In this document: positions 27,680 to 37,435 of the stretch, one piece after another | Position numbering within the stretch: position 1 is the stretch's first letter | How the letters are laid out: the number at the start of each line of letters is the position of its first letter | Source of the DNA: Pusillimonas sp. MFBS29 | Lineage (GTDB): Bacteria; Pseudomonadota; Gammaproteobacteria; Burkholderiales; Burkholderiaceae_B | Reading direction: 5' to 3' | Assembly: GCF_020687695.1 (NCBI RefSeq) | Contig: NZ_JAJEWL010000001.1 | Coordinates: forward strand, 124,001 to 188,000 | Length of the DNA: 64,000 nucleotides | The notes under the pieces: generated by a model | What the model saw: only the letters and a program-made list of their open reading frames with translations | Told to the model about the DNA's origin: nothing | Database searches by the model: none | Position numbers and translations under genes: made by a program

Positions 27680-28654
27680 ATGAAGTTCTTCAAATATCTG
27701 GCCGTCACGGCGGCGGCCACGCTGGCATTTGCCGGCACTGCATCGGCAGACAGCTATCCGGATCGTCCGATCAGGATGATCGTGCCGTTCTCGGCCGGCG
27801 GGCCAACCGACAACATGGCCAGGATTGTGGCGGAGTACATGGGCAAGCAGCTTGACCAGACCATTATCGTTCTGAACAAGCCGGGTGCCGACAATCTGAT
27901 TGCCGCTCGTGAGTTGATCAAAAGCCCCGCCGATGGCTATACCGTGATGTTCACGACCAATGGTTTGCTGAGTGTCGCCCCGGCCATCCACAAGGATTTC
28001 CCCGTCAAGCCGCTGGAGCAGTTCTCGTATATCGGCGGGGTAACGACGTATCCCTACGTCTTTGTGTCGAGCATGGAAGACAAGCGTGAGCAGTTCTCCG
28101 GCTTTCTGGAAGATACCCGCAAGGATCCGGGCAGTGTTTCTTACGCTGTGGTTGGCAACGTGAGTGCGGTGGCCGGTGGCTTGCTGACCGACTCGCTGAA
28201 TGTCCAGATGCTGCCGGTCCGGTACAAGGGGAATTCGGAAACCGTGCCCGATATCATTTCCAAACGTGTTGCGCTCGGTATGTTTGCGCCGTCCTTCACG
28301 CTGACGCTCATCAATGACAAGAAGTTGCGCCCGCTGTTTGTGACCGGTGAGAATCGCCTGAAATCGCTGCCCGACCTTCCCCTGGCCTCTGAAGTTGACC
28401 CGGCGCTGAAAGAGTTTTCTGCAAGTGCCGTGGTCTGGACAGCCGTTGTTGCTCCCAAGGGGTTGCCGGATGATATACGTGCCAAACTTGAGTCTGCACT
28501 GAAGAGCGTAGTCGATGACGAAAGTTTTGTCGCCAAGGTTGAGGACCTGGGTGACCAGGTCGCCTGGAAAACCAGTGCCGATACACGAAAGCGTGTCGAG
28601 CAGGATGGCCAGACCTGGACGCGTGTCGTACAAAGCACTGAACTGGCATTATGA
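27680..28654 (+). CDS. Bug/TctC-family periplasmic solute-binding protein
   Basis: The 324-residue protein has a signal peptide (MKFFKYLAVTAAATLAFAGTASA) followed by the Bug-family start SYPDRPIRMIVPFSAGGPTDNMAR. Bug proteins bind carboxylates with high affinity; they are greatly expanded in Alcaligenaceae. No TctAB permease genes are adjacent, as is common for Bug genes. Position after the acyl-CoA genes suggests that it senses or delivers the acid degraded by this operon. Confidence 0.92.
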   Translation: MKFFKYLAVTAAATLAFAGTASADSYPDRPIRMIVPFSAGGPTDNMARIVAEYMGKQLDQTIIVLNKPGADNLIAARELIKSPADGYTVMFTTNGLLSVAPAIHKDFPVKPLEQFSYIGGVTTYPYVFVSSMEDKREQFSGFLEDTRKDPGSVSYAVVGNVSAVAGGLLTDSLNVQMLPVRYKGNSETVPDIISKRVALGMFAPSFTLTLINDKKLRPLFVTGENRLKSLPDLPLASEVDPALKEFSASAVVWTAVVAPKGLPDDIRAKLESALKSVVDDESFVAKVEDLGDQVAWKTSADTRKRVEQDGQTWTRVVQSTELAL

Positions 28655-28733
28655 TGCGAGGGGTATGCGCCGTACCGGGCTACTTGTACGATGTACGGTG
28701 CTCACCCTTCGCCCACGTCAGCTCCTTGTTTAA

Positions 28734-29510
28734 ATGACCTCTTTCGAACCATCATCCACTGGTGTGGTCAAGTCGGCAGATCGCGTACTGGCCATACTGG
28801 AGCTGTTTGCACTGCGCCAGCAGCCGCTGAATCTGACGCAGATATCGTCTGAACTCGGCTATCCGATGTCCAGTGTGCTGGCGTTGATGAAAAGCCTGTG
28901 CGCCAAGGGCTATGTCGTACTGAATCCGGAGCAGAAAACCTATAGCCTGACCATACGGGTTCCGATGCTGGGTACCTGGGTTATGGGCGATTTGTTCCAG
29001 AACGGTGCGGTGATTGCGCTGATGGACCAGATCCAGAAAGACACGGGCGAAACAGTTATCCTTGGCGCGCAAAATGGCTTGCATGCCCAGTATCTGCATA
29101 CAGTGCAATCCCAGAAGCTTTTGCGTTATTACCTCAAGCCCGGCCTGCTTCGTCCCATGACCCGGAGCGCCATAGGCAAAGCGCTTCTGATGCATCACGA
29201 CGACGAAGCACTCACGGCATTTGCAGCCTCGGCCAATGCAGCGTCCTCTCTGGAAAAAAGCTATGTTGATGCTGCGGCACTGATTCACGAAGTTGGCCAG
29301 CTTCGCAAACAGGGCTACGCATACACTGAGGGGCTCACGGAAGGCATATGCGCCATCGGCCTGCCCTTGAGGCTGACGCACGGGGATTGCGCTGTGGCGG
29401 TTGCCGGGCCCGTCTTCAGGCTCAGGCGCAAGCGGGAAAAAGTCGTTTCTATCGTTCGACAACTGTCGGGCATATACCTGAATCAGTATCTCGGTCAGGG
29501 GGCGTTGTAG
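28734..29510 (+). CDS. IclR-family transcriptional regulator
   Basis: The 258-residue protein has the N-terminal winged HTH (VKSADRVLAILELFALRQQPLNLTQISSELGYPMSSVLALMKSL) and the C-terminal GAF-like IclR effector domain with LRPMTRSAIGKALLMH. It is the last gene of the acyl-CoA/Bug cluster and is the best local candidate for binding the paired dyads at 24496-24541. Confidence 0.9.
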   Translation: MTSFEPSSTGVVKSADRVLAILELFALRQQPLNLTQISSELGYPMSSVLALMKSLCAKGYVVLNPEQKTYSLTIRVPMLGTWVMGDLFQNGAVIALMDQIQKDTGETVILGAQNGLHAQYLHTVQSQKLLRYYLKPGLLRPMTRSAIGKALLMHHDDEALTAFAASANAASSLEKSYVDAAALIHEVGQLRKQGYAYTEGLTEGICAIGLPLRLTHGDCAVAVAGPVFRLRRKREKVVSIVRQLSGIYLNQYLGQGAL

Positions 29511-29524
29511 TAGTGTTCGGGACA

Positions 29525-29553
29525 GGCGCGCACATGTTCAATCCGTGCGCCCC
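29525..29553. terminator. GC hairpin between convergent IclR and dctM genes
   Basis: GCGCAC (29528-29533) and GTGCGC (29545-29550), with further imperfect GG/CC pairing outside, form a stem in the 48-bp gap between two convergent genes. There is no T-run on either side, so bidirectional termination is only suggested by position. Confidence 0.35.
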
Positions 29554-29558
29554 GTCAC

Positions 29559-30845
29559 TCAACCCAGCATCGCGTGAGGCAGAAATGTAACGAGTGATGG
29601 AAAGGCTATCGCCATGAGCGCTACGAAAAGATAGACACCTACAAATATTGCCATATAGCCGATACAGCGTCCAGGAGTCACTCCAGCCAGACCGCAGGTG
29701 ACATTCAACAGGATTCCCACGGGCGGTGTGGCGCCTCCGATCTGCATCAGGATGGCCAGTATCACTCCAAAAAATATCGGGTCGAAGCCATATCCTACGG
29801 CCAGCGTATGCAGCAGCGGACCGAAGATGGTCGCAATAGCCAACACCTCCATCACGGTTCCCAGTACCAGAACAAAGACGATGACAATGGACAGATACAT
29901 ATAGGGAGTGGTGGCGAATGATTTGATCCATTCTCCGAGTGCTTCCGGCACATTCTGCCAGGCAAGCAGCCACCCGAATATGGCTGCAAACGCAATGATA
30001 GCCATGACCATCACGGTGACACCGGCTGAGGCAATGATGATTTGTGGCAAGTCGCGGATTCTGAAACCGCGATAATAGAAGCGTCCAATGAAAAATGCAT
30101 AGACGACAGCTATTGAACCGGCTTCGGTGGCGGTAAAGATGCCTCCGGCAATACCGCCGATGATGATCAAAGGCATTGCCAGAGCAGGTAACGCCTGTAT
30201 GGTTGCTGCCTTGATGGCTGCCCGGCCTGCAAAACGTTCGCGCACGATCCCAGGCTGGTATTTGGGAGATGTCAGCACGTGAACAGCAACCATCAATCCC
30301 AGGGCGATAAGGTAGCCTGGTATGAGTGCACCCAGGAATAGAGCGCCTATCGAGACATTGACGATAGAGCCATACAGAATCAACAAAATACTGGGTGGCA
30401 CGATAGGGGCGAGGCAGCCGGCGCTTGCTTGCAGTGAAGCCACAAAAGTCCGCTTATAGCCCTTATCTACCATTGCCGGTATGAGAACAGACCCGATTGC
30501 GGTTGTGTCCGCGACGGCAGAACCGGACACGTTCGCAAAGATCAGACTCGAAAACACGCCGGTCTGACCCAATCCTCCGCGCAAATGGCCAATGAGCGAC
30601 TGCGCAAAACCAATCAGACGTTTAGTCAGGCCACCATGGTTCATCAACTCGCCCGCGAGTACGAATAGCGGGATCGCCAGAAGCGAAAAACTATCTGCGG
30701 CATTGGCTGCTCGTTGTGCAAAGATCAGAAGGGGTACGTCGCTTAACATCAGCATGGTGAGTACCGACAGCCCGATTGAAAATGCAATTGGTATGCCTAT
30801 CGTCAGAAAAACGAATAGCAACAACAGCATGATGACTGCTTCCAT
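29559..30845 (-). CDS. dctM: TRAP transporter large permease
   Basis: The 428-residue protein has about twelve hydrophobic segments with the DctM-type motifs SGSAVADTTAIGSVLIPAM and GGIFTATEAGSIAVVYAF. It is the sodium- or proton-coupled membrane channel of a TRAP transporter, and the last gene of the seven-gene minus-strand operon. It lies 11 nt after the small permease gene. Confidence 0.95.
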   Translation of the reverse strand: MEAVIMLLLLFVFLTIGIPIAFSIGLSVLTMLMLSDVPLLIFAQRAANAADSFSLLAIPLFVLAGELMNHGGLTKRLIGFAQSLIGHLRGGLGQTGVFSSLIFANVSGSAVADTTAIGSVLIPAMVDKGYKRTFVASLQASAGCLAPIVPPSILLILYGSIVNVSIGALFLGALIPGYLIALGLMVAVHVLTSPKYQPGIVRERFAGRAAIKAATIQALPALAMPLIIIGGIAGGIFTATEAGSIAVVYAFFIGRFYYRGFRIRDLPQIIIASAGVTVMVMAIIAFAAIFGWLLAWQNVPEALGEWIKSFATTPYMYLSIVIVFVLVLGTVMEVLAIATIFGPLLHTLAVGYGFDPIFFGVILAILMQIGGATPPVGILLNVTCGLAGVTPGRCIGYMAIFVGVYLFVALMAIAFPSLVTFLPHAMLG

Positions 30846-30856
30846 GTCGATCCCCT

Positions 30857-31324
30857 TCAGGCCTGGTCTTGACCGGACAATCTGCGCTTGATGCGCGAGA
30901 TATATTCGATCAGCATGAGTACCGCACCGATCGGTATGGCCGCGTATACCCAGGACTTGGATATGCCCAGGCCTGGTGTAATCTGAGTCTGTGCCATCTC
31001 CATCAGGAGTACGCCCCCGTAAAGCAGGCCTCCAAATAGCACCATCCCGGACAAGTCAATCAAATTCAACATCCATACGCGGAGTTTCCCCTGATATTTG
31101 CTCAAGAGCTGTTCTACACAAACGTGCTGGCCGCGCACCAGAGAGCTGACCATGCCGATATAGACCAGCCAGACCAATGCGTAGCGGGCAACTTCATCCG
31201 CCCAAGGCAGCGAATATTCGAGTACGTAACGGCTGACCACTCCAAGAAAGGTAGCCAGCACAATCGCCACAAAACAAATAATGACGACCACCTCGCTGAT
31301 CAGCGGATACAAGCGCTTTTGCAT
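30857..31324 (-). CDS. dctQ: TRAP transporter small permease
   Basis: The 155-residue protein has four hydrophobic segments typical of DctQ and the conserved WADEVARYALVWLVYIG motif. It lies between the large permease and the binding protein, in the normal P-Q-M order. Confidence 0.93.
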   Translation of the reverse strand: MQKRLYPLISEVVVIICFVAIVLATFLGVVSRYVLEYSLPWADEVARYALVWLVYIGMVSSLVRGQHVCVEQLLSKYQGKLRVWMLNLIDLSGMVLFGGLLYGGVLLMEMAQTQITPGLGISKSWVYAAIPIGAVLMLIEYISRIKRRLSGQDQA

Positions 31325-31347
31325 GAGGAAACTCCACTATGGTGAGA

Positions 31348-32337
31348 TTATTTATTCAGTGTCTGACGAACCTTGACGACATAGTCATAAATTCCGCGTT
31401 CTTTCGCGTAGTCATCAACCATAGGGCCAAATAGGGCGTTCAGTTCCTTTTGATCCAGTTCGACAACTTTCACGCCGTGTTTTTCCTGAAGAATCTTGCG
31501 AGCGGCGAGTTCGGCATCCAGGCCGGTCATGGGCCTGAACCAGATCCCGGCCTCGCGTGCCGCATCCAGAAAGATCTGGCGATCTTTTTCGGGTAGCTTC
31601 TGGAAGAATTTCTCGCTCGCTTCCCAGACGGCAGATTGGTACATGTGGCGGGTTACTACAGCTGTGTTTTCTACTTCGTAGAACTTCATGGCCAGCATGC
31701 CCGGATCTTCCTGTTCGTGGCCGTCAACCACGCCTGTTTGAACTGCGGTGTAGATTTCGTTGAAGCCCATAGGTGCAGCATTGAAGCCCATGGTTGTCAG
31801 GACCTTGAGGTACAAGGGGGAGTTCGGTGAGCGCAGCTTGATGCCCTTGAGATCCGCAACAGACTTTACGTCCTTGTCATTAAGAAAGACGTTGCGATGC
31901 GCCTGGTCGACAAACCAGAGGATACGTACGCCGGTCTTGTCCAGGACTTTCTGGGCGAGATCTTCACCGATGGGGCCATTCATGACCTTGTGTACCTCGT
32001 CAAAGTTCGAGAGCAACCCAGGCAGGCCAATGATCTCGGTTTCCTTGACGTAGTTGGGCAAAATCGCGGAGTAGCCAAACATCATGTCAAGCATCCCGGC
32101 CTGCATTTGTTCGAACATCTCGGTTTCGCTGCCCAAGGTACTGTTGTAGTAAACCTTGAACTTGTATGCGTTATTGGTTTTTTCGCGGACTATCTCCTCA
32201 AACTTATGTATGTAAGGGTTCATGTAGAACTCTTCGGACTGAATGCTGCCTACGCGTACTGTTGTTTCTGCCTGCAGCACTGTTGGTCCAAAAGAGAACG
32301 CAAGTGATGCAGCACATATGGTCAGTAATTTTTTCAT
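31348..32337 (-). CDS. dctP: TRAP transporter periplasmic binding protein
   Basis: The 329-residue DctP-family protein has a signal peptide (MKKLLTICAASLAFSFGPTVLQA) and the family motifs LKGIKLRSPNSPLYLKVLTTMGFNAAPMGFNEIYTAVQTGVVDGHE. The arginine in LRSPNSP is the usual ligand-carboxylate binder, so a sugar acid or hydroxy acid is a likely substrate, although some TRAP proteins in polyol clusters bind other compounds. The gene is directly downstream of the GldA-like dehydrogenase. Confidence 0.93.
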   Translation of the reverse strand: MKKLLTICAASLAFSFGPTVLQAETTVRVGSIQSEEFYMNPYIHKFEEIVREKTNNAYKFKVYYNSTLGSETEMFEQMQAGMLDMMFGYSAILPNYVKETEIIGLPGLLSNFDEVHKVMNGPIGEDLAQKVLDKTGVRILWFVDQAHRNVFLNDKDVKSVADLKGIKLRSPNSPLYLKVLTTMGFNAAPMGFNEIYTAVQTGVVDGHEQEDPGMLAMKFYEVENTAVVTRHMYQSAVWEASEKFFQKLPEKDRQIFLDAAREAGIWFRPMTGLDAELAARKILQEKHGVKVVELDQKELNALFGPMVDDYAKERGIYDYVVKVRQTLNK

Positions 32338-32385
32338 GGTTCATCTCCTTTGGTTGGTTGTGATCGCGAACTTGGTTTCTCGGTA

Positions 32386-33471
32386 TTAATAATTTGACTG
32401 ATGAGCATCCAGGACTGCAGCTGCCAGGCGCTCCTGATCCAGTGGGTATGTAAAAGCTTTGATATAAGGGGCGCGTTCCCAAGTGATTTTCGCGATCAAT
32501 TGAGCAGCCGCGGCGGGATCACCTTGCAAGCCAAGATCTGTCAGGGTCTTTGGTAATCCGATACGGCCATAAAAAGACAGCAGATCGTTCATAAAAGACG
32601 AAGATCTGCCTTCCAGCAATAGTTGCACCAGCAAACCAAACGCGACTTGTTCGCCATGCAGTGCGGAAGCGGGTCCGGGAATCGCTGACAAGCCACGTGT
32701 CAAGGAGTGCGCAATGGATAAGCCTGCGTTCTCGAACGCCAGACCGGACAGCAGGATAGTTGCTTCAACAGTGCGCTCGAAATCATCATTGACCTGCCTA
32801 CGCCTGACGGCCTCCAGGCCCCGTTCGGCATGTTCGCGCACTGTGTCGTAGCACAACCCTGAGACGGATTGTGCCAGGAGCGTTGCCTGGCCATCATAAA
32901 AATTATCTTTCCCGCTGGCGATGCATTGAGCCGCTTCGAACTTCTTGCTGAGTGCGTCGCCAACGCCGGAGATGTAGAAGCGTTCCGGAGCCTTGACCAG
33001 AATGTCGGTATCCACGAGAACCAGATCCGGATTGGTCGGCATGCGCAGGACTTCATCCACGGCATGGTCCGGCGTATACAGCACGACCAGACGGCTGGTG
33101 GGGGAGTCATTCGAAGCAATGCTGGGCACAATGAATAGGGGCAGCTTGCACTGAATCCGCACACCTTTTGCGCTGTCTATCGTTTTGCCGCCGCCGACCC
33201 CCACGATGAGGTCTGCTCCGCACTGGGCCGCCATCCGAGCCAGACGCTCAACTTCGGCTCGAGTGCATTCACCCGAGAAGTCCACGCAGTGTGCGGTATC
33301 GGCCAGTTTCCCAAGGCCTTGCATGACTTGGGGTAGCAAGAGGTCTTGAATAGACTCGTCGATGATAATCAAGGGTTGTCGGGCGCCCAGCGAAGCAGCG
33401 AGCTCACCGAGCTGGACAATTGCTCCTGGTCCCTGGACATAGCGGTGTGGGGCGCCGAAGGTTCTCAGCAT
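32386..33471 (-). CDS. Iron-containing alcohol dehydrogenase, glycerol dehydrogenase (GldA)-like
   Basis: The 361-residue protein aligns by eye with GldA. It has YVQGPGAIVQLGE at the start, the NAD-binding GVGGGKTIDSAKG, PSIASNDSPTS, and the metal ligands in GVGDALSKKFEA (Asp), IAHSLTRGL (His) and LHGEQVAFG (His). GldA uses Zn2+ and NAD+ to oxidise glycerol or related vicinal diols. It starts 5 nt after the kinase gene stop, so it is in one operon with the kinase. The true substrate is probably a polyol taken up by the TRAP system (inference). Confidence 0.88.
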   Translation of the reverse strand: MLRTFGAPHRYVQGPGAIVQLGELAASLGARQPLIIIDESIQDLLLPQVMQGLGKLADTAHCVDFSGECTRAEVERLARMAAQCGADLIVGVGGGKTIDSAKGVRIQCKLPLFIVPSIASNDSPTSRLVVLYTPDHAVDEVLRMPTNPDLVLVDTDILVKAPERFYISGVGDALSKKFEAAQCIASGKDNFYDGQATLLAQSVSGLCYDTVREHAERGLEAVRRRQVNDDFERTVEATILLSGLAFENAGLSIAHSLTRGLSAIPGPASALHGEQVAFGLLVQLLLEGRSSSFMNDLLSFYGRIGLPKTLTDLGLQGDPAAAAQLIAKITWERAPYIKAFTYPLDQERLAAAVLDAHQSNY

Positions 33472-33476
33472 GGCGA

Positions 33477-34991
33477 CTACTCCTTATTCAGGGCGGATAA
33501 GCGATGATTGACATCAAATAGCGCCTTGGCCGCGTCACGGTAAATCGCATGTAGTTCGCGGTAATGCTGGTGCTGCTGCGCATTGGGCTCGTGGCGTGCG
33601 GCGATGGAAACTGTGTGCTCGGCGGCTGTAGGCAGATCGGGGAAAGCTCCTGCACCAACGGCGGCGACCAGAGCTGTGCCGAATGAAGCATCTGTAATCC
33701 GTGGCATGACAACGGTAATGCCGAGCACGTCAGCCACAATCTGGCGCCAGATGGCGCTGCGGGAGCCGCCGCCGATAATACGTGCCTCTGCCATGCCCTT
33801 GCCTTGTTCTTCAAGTGCCAGAAGTACGTCGTACAACGAAAAGGCAACACCTTCATACAGCGCACGTACAAAATGGCGACGGTCGTGAGCAAAGGTGATA
33901 CCCAGAAAATCACCGCGCAACAAAGGGTCCCAGTATGGTGTTCGTTCACCTTGCAGATAGGGATGGAACAGTAATCCTTTCGCCCCAGGCGCTACGCTGC
34001 CGGCCGCTTTATCCATGGATGCAAAGGCCTGTGCGCCGGCGACCCCGTTTTCGGCAAAAAATGTATCGCGCAGCCAGCGATGTGCCGAGGCGCATGAGTT
34101 AGTTGCGCCTATCAGATACCAGTGATCGGGCACGCAAAATGGATAATTGATAACCGATGTGCTTTGTCCTGGTTCGGGGCTGACCATGGTGATTGTTGCT
34201 GCGGTTGCGAGCTTTACCGCTCCTGTACCCACAGCGACTGCTCCGGCGCCGTATGTCTCTATGGAAGTGTCGGAACTTCCACACACTACCGGGGTTGCAA
34301 CAGGCAGGCCGGTTTCCCGAGCCGCGTCAGCCGTCACGCCGCCAATCACGTCGGTCACGTCAACAATAGGGGGCAAAACCGATGGATCGAGGCCGATCAT
34401 TTCGCAGAGACGACCCGACCACTCCTTGCGGCGAGCGTCGTACAACATCGTGCCGGCCGCTTCCGTGTGATCAGTCTCCCATGTGCCGGTCAATTGGGCA
34501 CGTAACCAATCCTTGGCGACATACAAGCGTTTGGTCCTGGTGAGCGATTCGGGTTCATGGCGTGCCAGCCAAAGTAATTGTGGTTGCGTCCATGTGGCGG
34601 CAGGAACATTACAGGCTATATCGAATATCTCGGTGCCGTGGTTGTCCTTCAGTTCGGCAGCCTCGACACGGCTACGCGTATCGCTCCATAAGATTGCCGG
34701 CCTTACGACTTGCCCGCCGGCATCGACCAGAACCGGTGTGTGGGCACCCGCGCTAAGGGATACCGCAGCAATATGTTCGGGGCGGATGCCTGACTCCGCC
34801 AGCGCTTGTCTTATGGTTTTGCACAAGGCTCGCCACCAGTCTTGCGGGTCCTGCTCACTCCATCCCGGGTGCGGATTGTGCGTTACCAATTCCTCGCTGG
34901 CCGACCCCGCAACGGTTCCGGCCAGATCGATAATCATTGCTGTAAGGCTACCGGCACCAACGTCAATGCCGACAAAGTATTGTTGAGTCAT
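33477..34991 (-). CDS. FGGY-family carbohydrate kinase (xylulokinase-like)
   Basis: The 504-residue protein has the FGGY phosphate-binding start YFVGIDVGAGSLTAMIIDLAG, the first-domain PGWSEQDPQDWW typical of xylulokinase/gluconokinase types, and the C-terminal ARIIGGGSRSAIWRQIVADVLG signature. It phosphorylates a sugar, ketose or polyol with ATP. I chose the ATG at 34991 (MTQQYFVGID) because the frame to 35042 reads back into the SDR gene without similarity. The gene lies between the SDR and GldA-like genes. Confidence 0.9.
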   Translation of the reverse strand: MTQQYFVGIDVGAGSLTAMIIDLAGTVAGSASEELVTHNPHPGWSEQDPQDWWRALCKTIRQALAESGIRPEHIAAVSLSAGAHTPVLVDAGGQVVRPAILWSDTRSRVEAAELKDNHGTEIFDIACNVPAATWTQPQLLWLARHEPESLTRTKRLYVAKDWLRAQLTGTWETDHTEAAGTMLYDARRKEWSGRLCEMIGLDPSVLPPIVDVTDVIGGVTADAARETGLPVATPVVCGSSDTSIETYGAGAVAVGTGAVKLATAATITMVSPEPGQSTSVINYPFCVPDHWYLIGATNSCASAHRWLRDTFFAENGVAGAQAFASMDKAAGSVAPGAKGLLFHPYLQGERTPYWDPLLRGDFLGITFAHDRRHFVRALYEGVAFSLYDVLLALEEQGKGMAEARIIGGGSRSAIWRQIVADVLGITVVMPRITDASFGTALVAAVGAGAFPDLPTAAEHTVSIAARHEPNAQQHQHYRELHAIYRDAAKALFDVNHRLSALNKE

Positions 34992-35013
34992 GGTTACCTG
35001 TATCGGTTGAAAA

Positions 35014-35781
35014 CTATCCCCAGTAATAATCGCGGCGCCCACCGTCCATACAAATCAGTTCGCCGTTAATAAAGCCGGCGTGTGTTGAAGCGAGGAATGT
35101 TGTAAGTGCGGCAACCTCTTCGGGCAGACATAAACGACCTGCAGGATTCTGTTTTTTCAAGCGATCCATCATGTCGGCAGAGAATTGCGATATTAGCTCG
35201 GTTGCTACATAACCTGGCGCAATTGCGTTGACCGTGAGGCCGAACTTGGCGACTTCCTTGGCCATCGTTTGTGTCAGGCCAACGATACCGGCCTTGGCCG
35301 CTGAATAGTGGGCAACACCCGGACGACCGCCACCTGTGAAATTCATGGAGGAAGTATTGATGATTCGTCCGTAGCCATTCTTGCGCATAGGATCGACAGC
35401 GGCACGTGACCACACAAAGGTGCTGTCCAGGTGGATATGCAGCATCCGTTGCCAGTCGCTCAGTGGCATGTGTTCCACCTCGCTTGCGGGCTTGACGCCG
35501 ATGCCTGCATTGTTGATCAGAATGTCCAGACGGCCGTGTTTCTCAAGAGTGAAAGACACTGTCTGGTTGACCACTTCGGGGTCCGTCGCGTCGCCAGTCT
35601 GGCTTGTGGCGTTGATACCTTGCGCCGACAGAACTTCGACGGCATGCATTGCCGCTGTGCTGTCCTGATCGTTGATAACGATCGAGACCCCTTCAAGACC
35701 GAGGGCGCGGGCATGTGCCAGCCCAATGCCTCGCCCTGCACCGGTTATGATTGCTACGCGTCCTGCAAGTCCTAGATCCAT
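35014..35781 (-). CDS. SDR-family oxidoreductase
   Basis: The 255-residue classical short-chain dehydrogenase has the cofactor motif VAIITGAGRGIGLA (TGxxxGIG), NNAG in ILINNAGIG, and the catalytic Ser/Tyr/Lys (NTSSMNFTGGGRPGVAHYSAAKAG). A late CMDGGRRDYYWG tail replaces the usual VDGG end. Asp in INDQDS after strand 2 favours NAD(H). It probably oxidises or reduces a sugar-like intermediate in this operon. Confidence 0.92.
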   Translation of the reverse strand: MDLGLAGRVAIITGAGRGIGLAHARALGLEGVSIVINDQDSTAAMHAVEVLSAQGINATSQTGDATDPEVVNQTVSFTLEKHGRLDILINNAGIGVKPASEVEHMPLSDWQRMLHIHLDSTFVWSRAAVDPMRKNGYGRIINTSSMNFTGGGRPGVAHYSAAKAGIVGLTQTMAKEVAKFGLTVNAIAPGYVATELISQFSADMMDRLKKQNPAGRLCLPEEVAALTTFLASTHAGFINGELICMDGGRRDYYWG

Positions 35782-35830
35782 TGTTTCGCACCCATAATGT
35801 TCGTCTCCGGATTCTGGAACTCAAAACACA

Positions 35831-37327
35831 TTAAATCGATATGCTTGAGTTCAGGCCCAGCTTTCCGGGGCATAGAATGCCTGCTGGATCCAGTCCTGAT
35901 TTCACACCTTGCAGCAAGCTCATGCCTGCTGATCCAAACTGTGCTGCCATGTGTGGTGCCAGGCGCATGCCTACGCCGTGGTGGTCGTTGATGACACCGC
36001 CGGCAGCCAGCGTGGCGCGTACTGCGGCTGCCACGATCTGATCATGCAGGGCAACGGCTTCATCGAGGTTGTCGGGGCCGCGAGGGACGCCAACCCTCGC
36101 GTAGATCATCGCCCCCCATTCATACCAGTGTGACAGGTGCGTTTTTAATGTCAGGCCCCATTTGGGATCGATCGATTTTGCGAGGGCCTGGGTCACTCCG
36201 TCGTATAGCCCTTGAATGGAGCGGAAGTCGGATACGGCGTCCATGGTCATCCAGATCTGTGGCAGTTCCGGCGAATGAGGTGGGCGCGACATATCGTAGC
36301 GGTTGTCCCACCATAATTGCCCCATTTGCGCATCCAGCAATTTTCCGCCGTGTGAAATGCAAATCTGTTCGCAAGTGCTGCTTTCGAGGTCGACGAGTGC
36401 TGCGTGTTGACCCTCGACCATCACTACCATCGCGACGCCTTCAAGGCTGGATCTCACGATTTTTGACAGGCTCAGGGCCGTAGCCTTGGCGTCGTATAGA
36501 CGGATCACGGCCGGACGAAGGCCTGTGGTCATGATCTCTTGTCCCGCAGCAATTCCGGCAGCGAGCGAGGGGAACTGAATCGCACTGAAACGACGTGCTT
36601 TAGGCTGACGCTGTACCTTCACACGTGCCGCAGTAACGATCCCCAGCACACCCTCACTACCCACGAAAAGCTGACTTAGTTCAGGACCCACCCCATGGCG
36701 AGGGACTGCAGGCAGCTGAACCACCTGGCCATCGGGCAGCACGACTTCCACGGATAATACGTGATCCTGAATGTTGCCGTAGCGTGTGGATAGTACTCCC
36801 GATCCACGCGCTGCAATGGCCCCCCCGATGGAGGCCCACTCAGCAGAGGCAGGATCGTGCGTGAAGGTTAATCCGCACTTGCCAAGTTCTGCGTCGAATG
36901 CCATGACGTTCATTCCGCATTCAACTGTACAGGTGAGGGACTGTTCATCGACTTCCCGGATGCGGTTCAGGCCGGTGAGATCCAGCAGGAGCCCACCCAG
37001 ATTTGCGTTGGCAGCGCCCTGCACACCAGACCCTCCACCCAATGGGGTCACGGCCAGCTTGGTGCTGGACGCGAACTGCATGATCTTGGCAACCTGTTCC
37101 ACAGTTGTAGGTGCTGCAGCCAGTTCGGGTTGATTCAGGGGACGCCCATGGTGTGCATGGACGATAGTGAGCCAACTCTTATCGCCTGGATAGCGTTGTT
37201 GTGCCTGTTGGCCACTCCAGACTCGATCTGCGCCCACAATGCGAACGAGTTCCGACGTGATGGAGGCAAGGGTTTCTGGGGAAAATGTCTGACTACGACG
37301 ATACGCATCATGAACCTGGCTAACCAC
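35831..37327 (-). CDS. FAD-linked oxidase of the GlcD / D-lactate dehydrogenase type
   Basis: The 498-residue protein has an FAD_binding_4 (PCMH) domain (about residues 70-240, with VTPLGGGSGVQGAAN, CGLTFTHDPASAEWASIGGAIAARGSG) and an FAD-oxidase C-terminal domain ending HHGVGMRLAPHMAAQFGSAG...LDPAGILCPGKLG. Such enzymes oxidise D-2-hydroxy acids or, in some branches, alkylglycerone phosphate. The start is a GTG at 37327 with GGAG about 7 nt upstream. It is the first gene of the minus-strand operon and is divergent from the LysR gene. Confidence 0.9.
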   Translation of the reverse strand: MVSQVHDAYRRSQTFSPETLASITSELVRIVGADRVWSGQQAQQRYPGDKSWLTIVHAHHGRPLNQPELAAAPTTVEQVAKIMQFASSTKLAVTPLGGGSGVQGAANANLGGLLLDLTGLNRIREVDEQSLTCTVECGMNVMAFDAELGKCGLTFTHDPASAEWASIGGAIAARGSGVLSTRYGNIQDHVLSVEVVLPDGQVVQLPAVPRHGVGPELSQLFVGSEGVLGIVTAARVKVQRQPKARRFSAIQFPSLAAGIAAGQEIMTTGLRPAVIRLYDAKATALSLSKIVRSSLEGVAMVVMVEGQHAALVDLESSTCEQICISHGGKLLDAQMGQLWWDNRYDMSRPPHSPELPQIWMTMDAVSDFRSIQGLYDGVTQALAKSIDPKWGLTLKTHLSHWYEWGAMIYARVGVPRGPDNLDEAVALHDQIVAAAVRATLAAGGVINDHHGVGMRLAPHMAAQFGSAGMSLLQGVKSGLDPAGILCPGKLGLNSSISI

Positions 37328-37435
37328 TCTTTTCTCCTTGAATTCCGTCTGGTCTTTAGACTCGTTCCATTGTATGGATGGTTCGAATCGAATAAAAGTT
37401 GAATATACTGACCATTTAATTCATAAATTCTGAAC

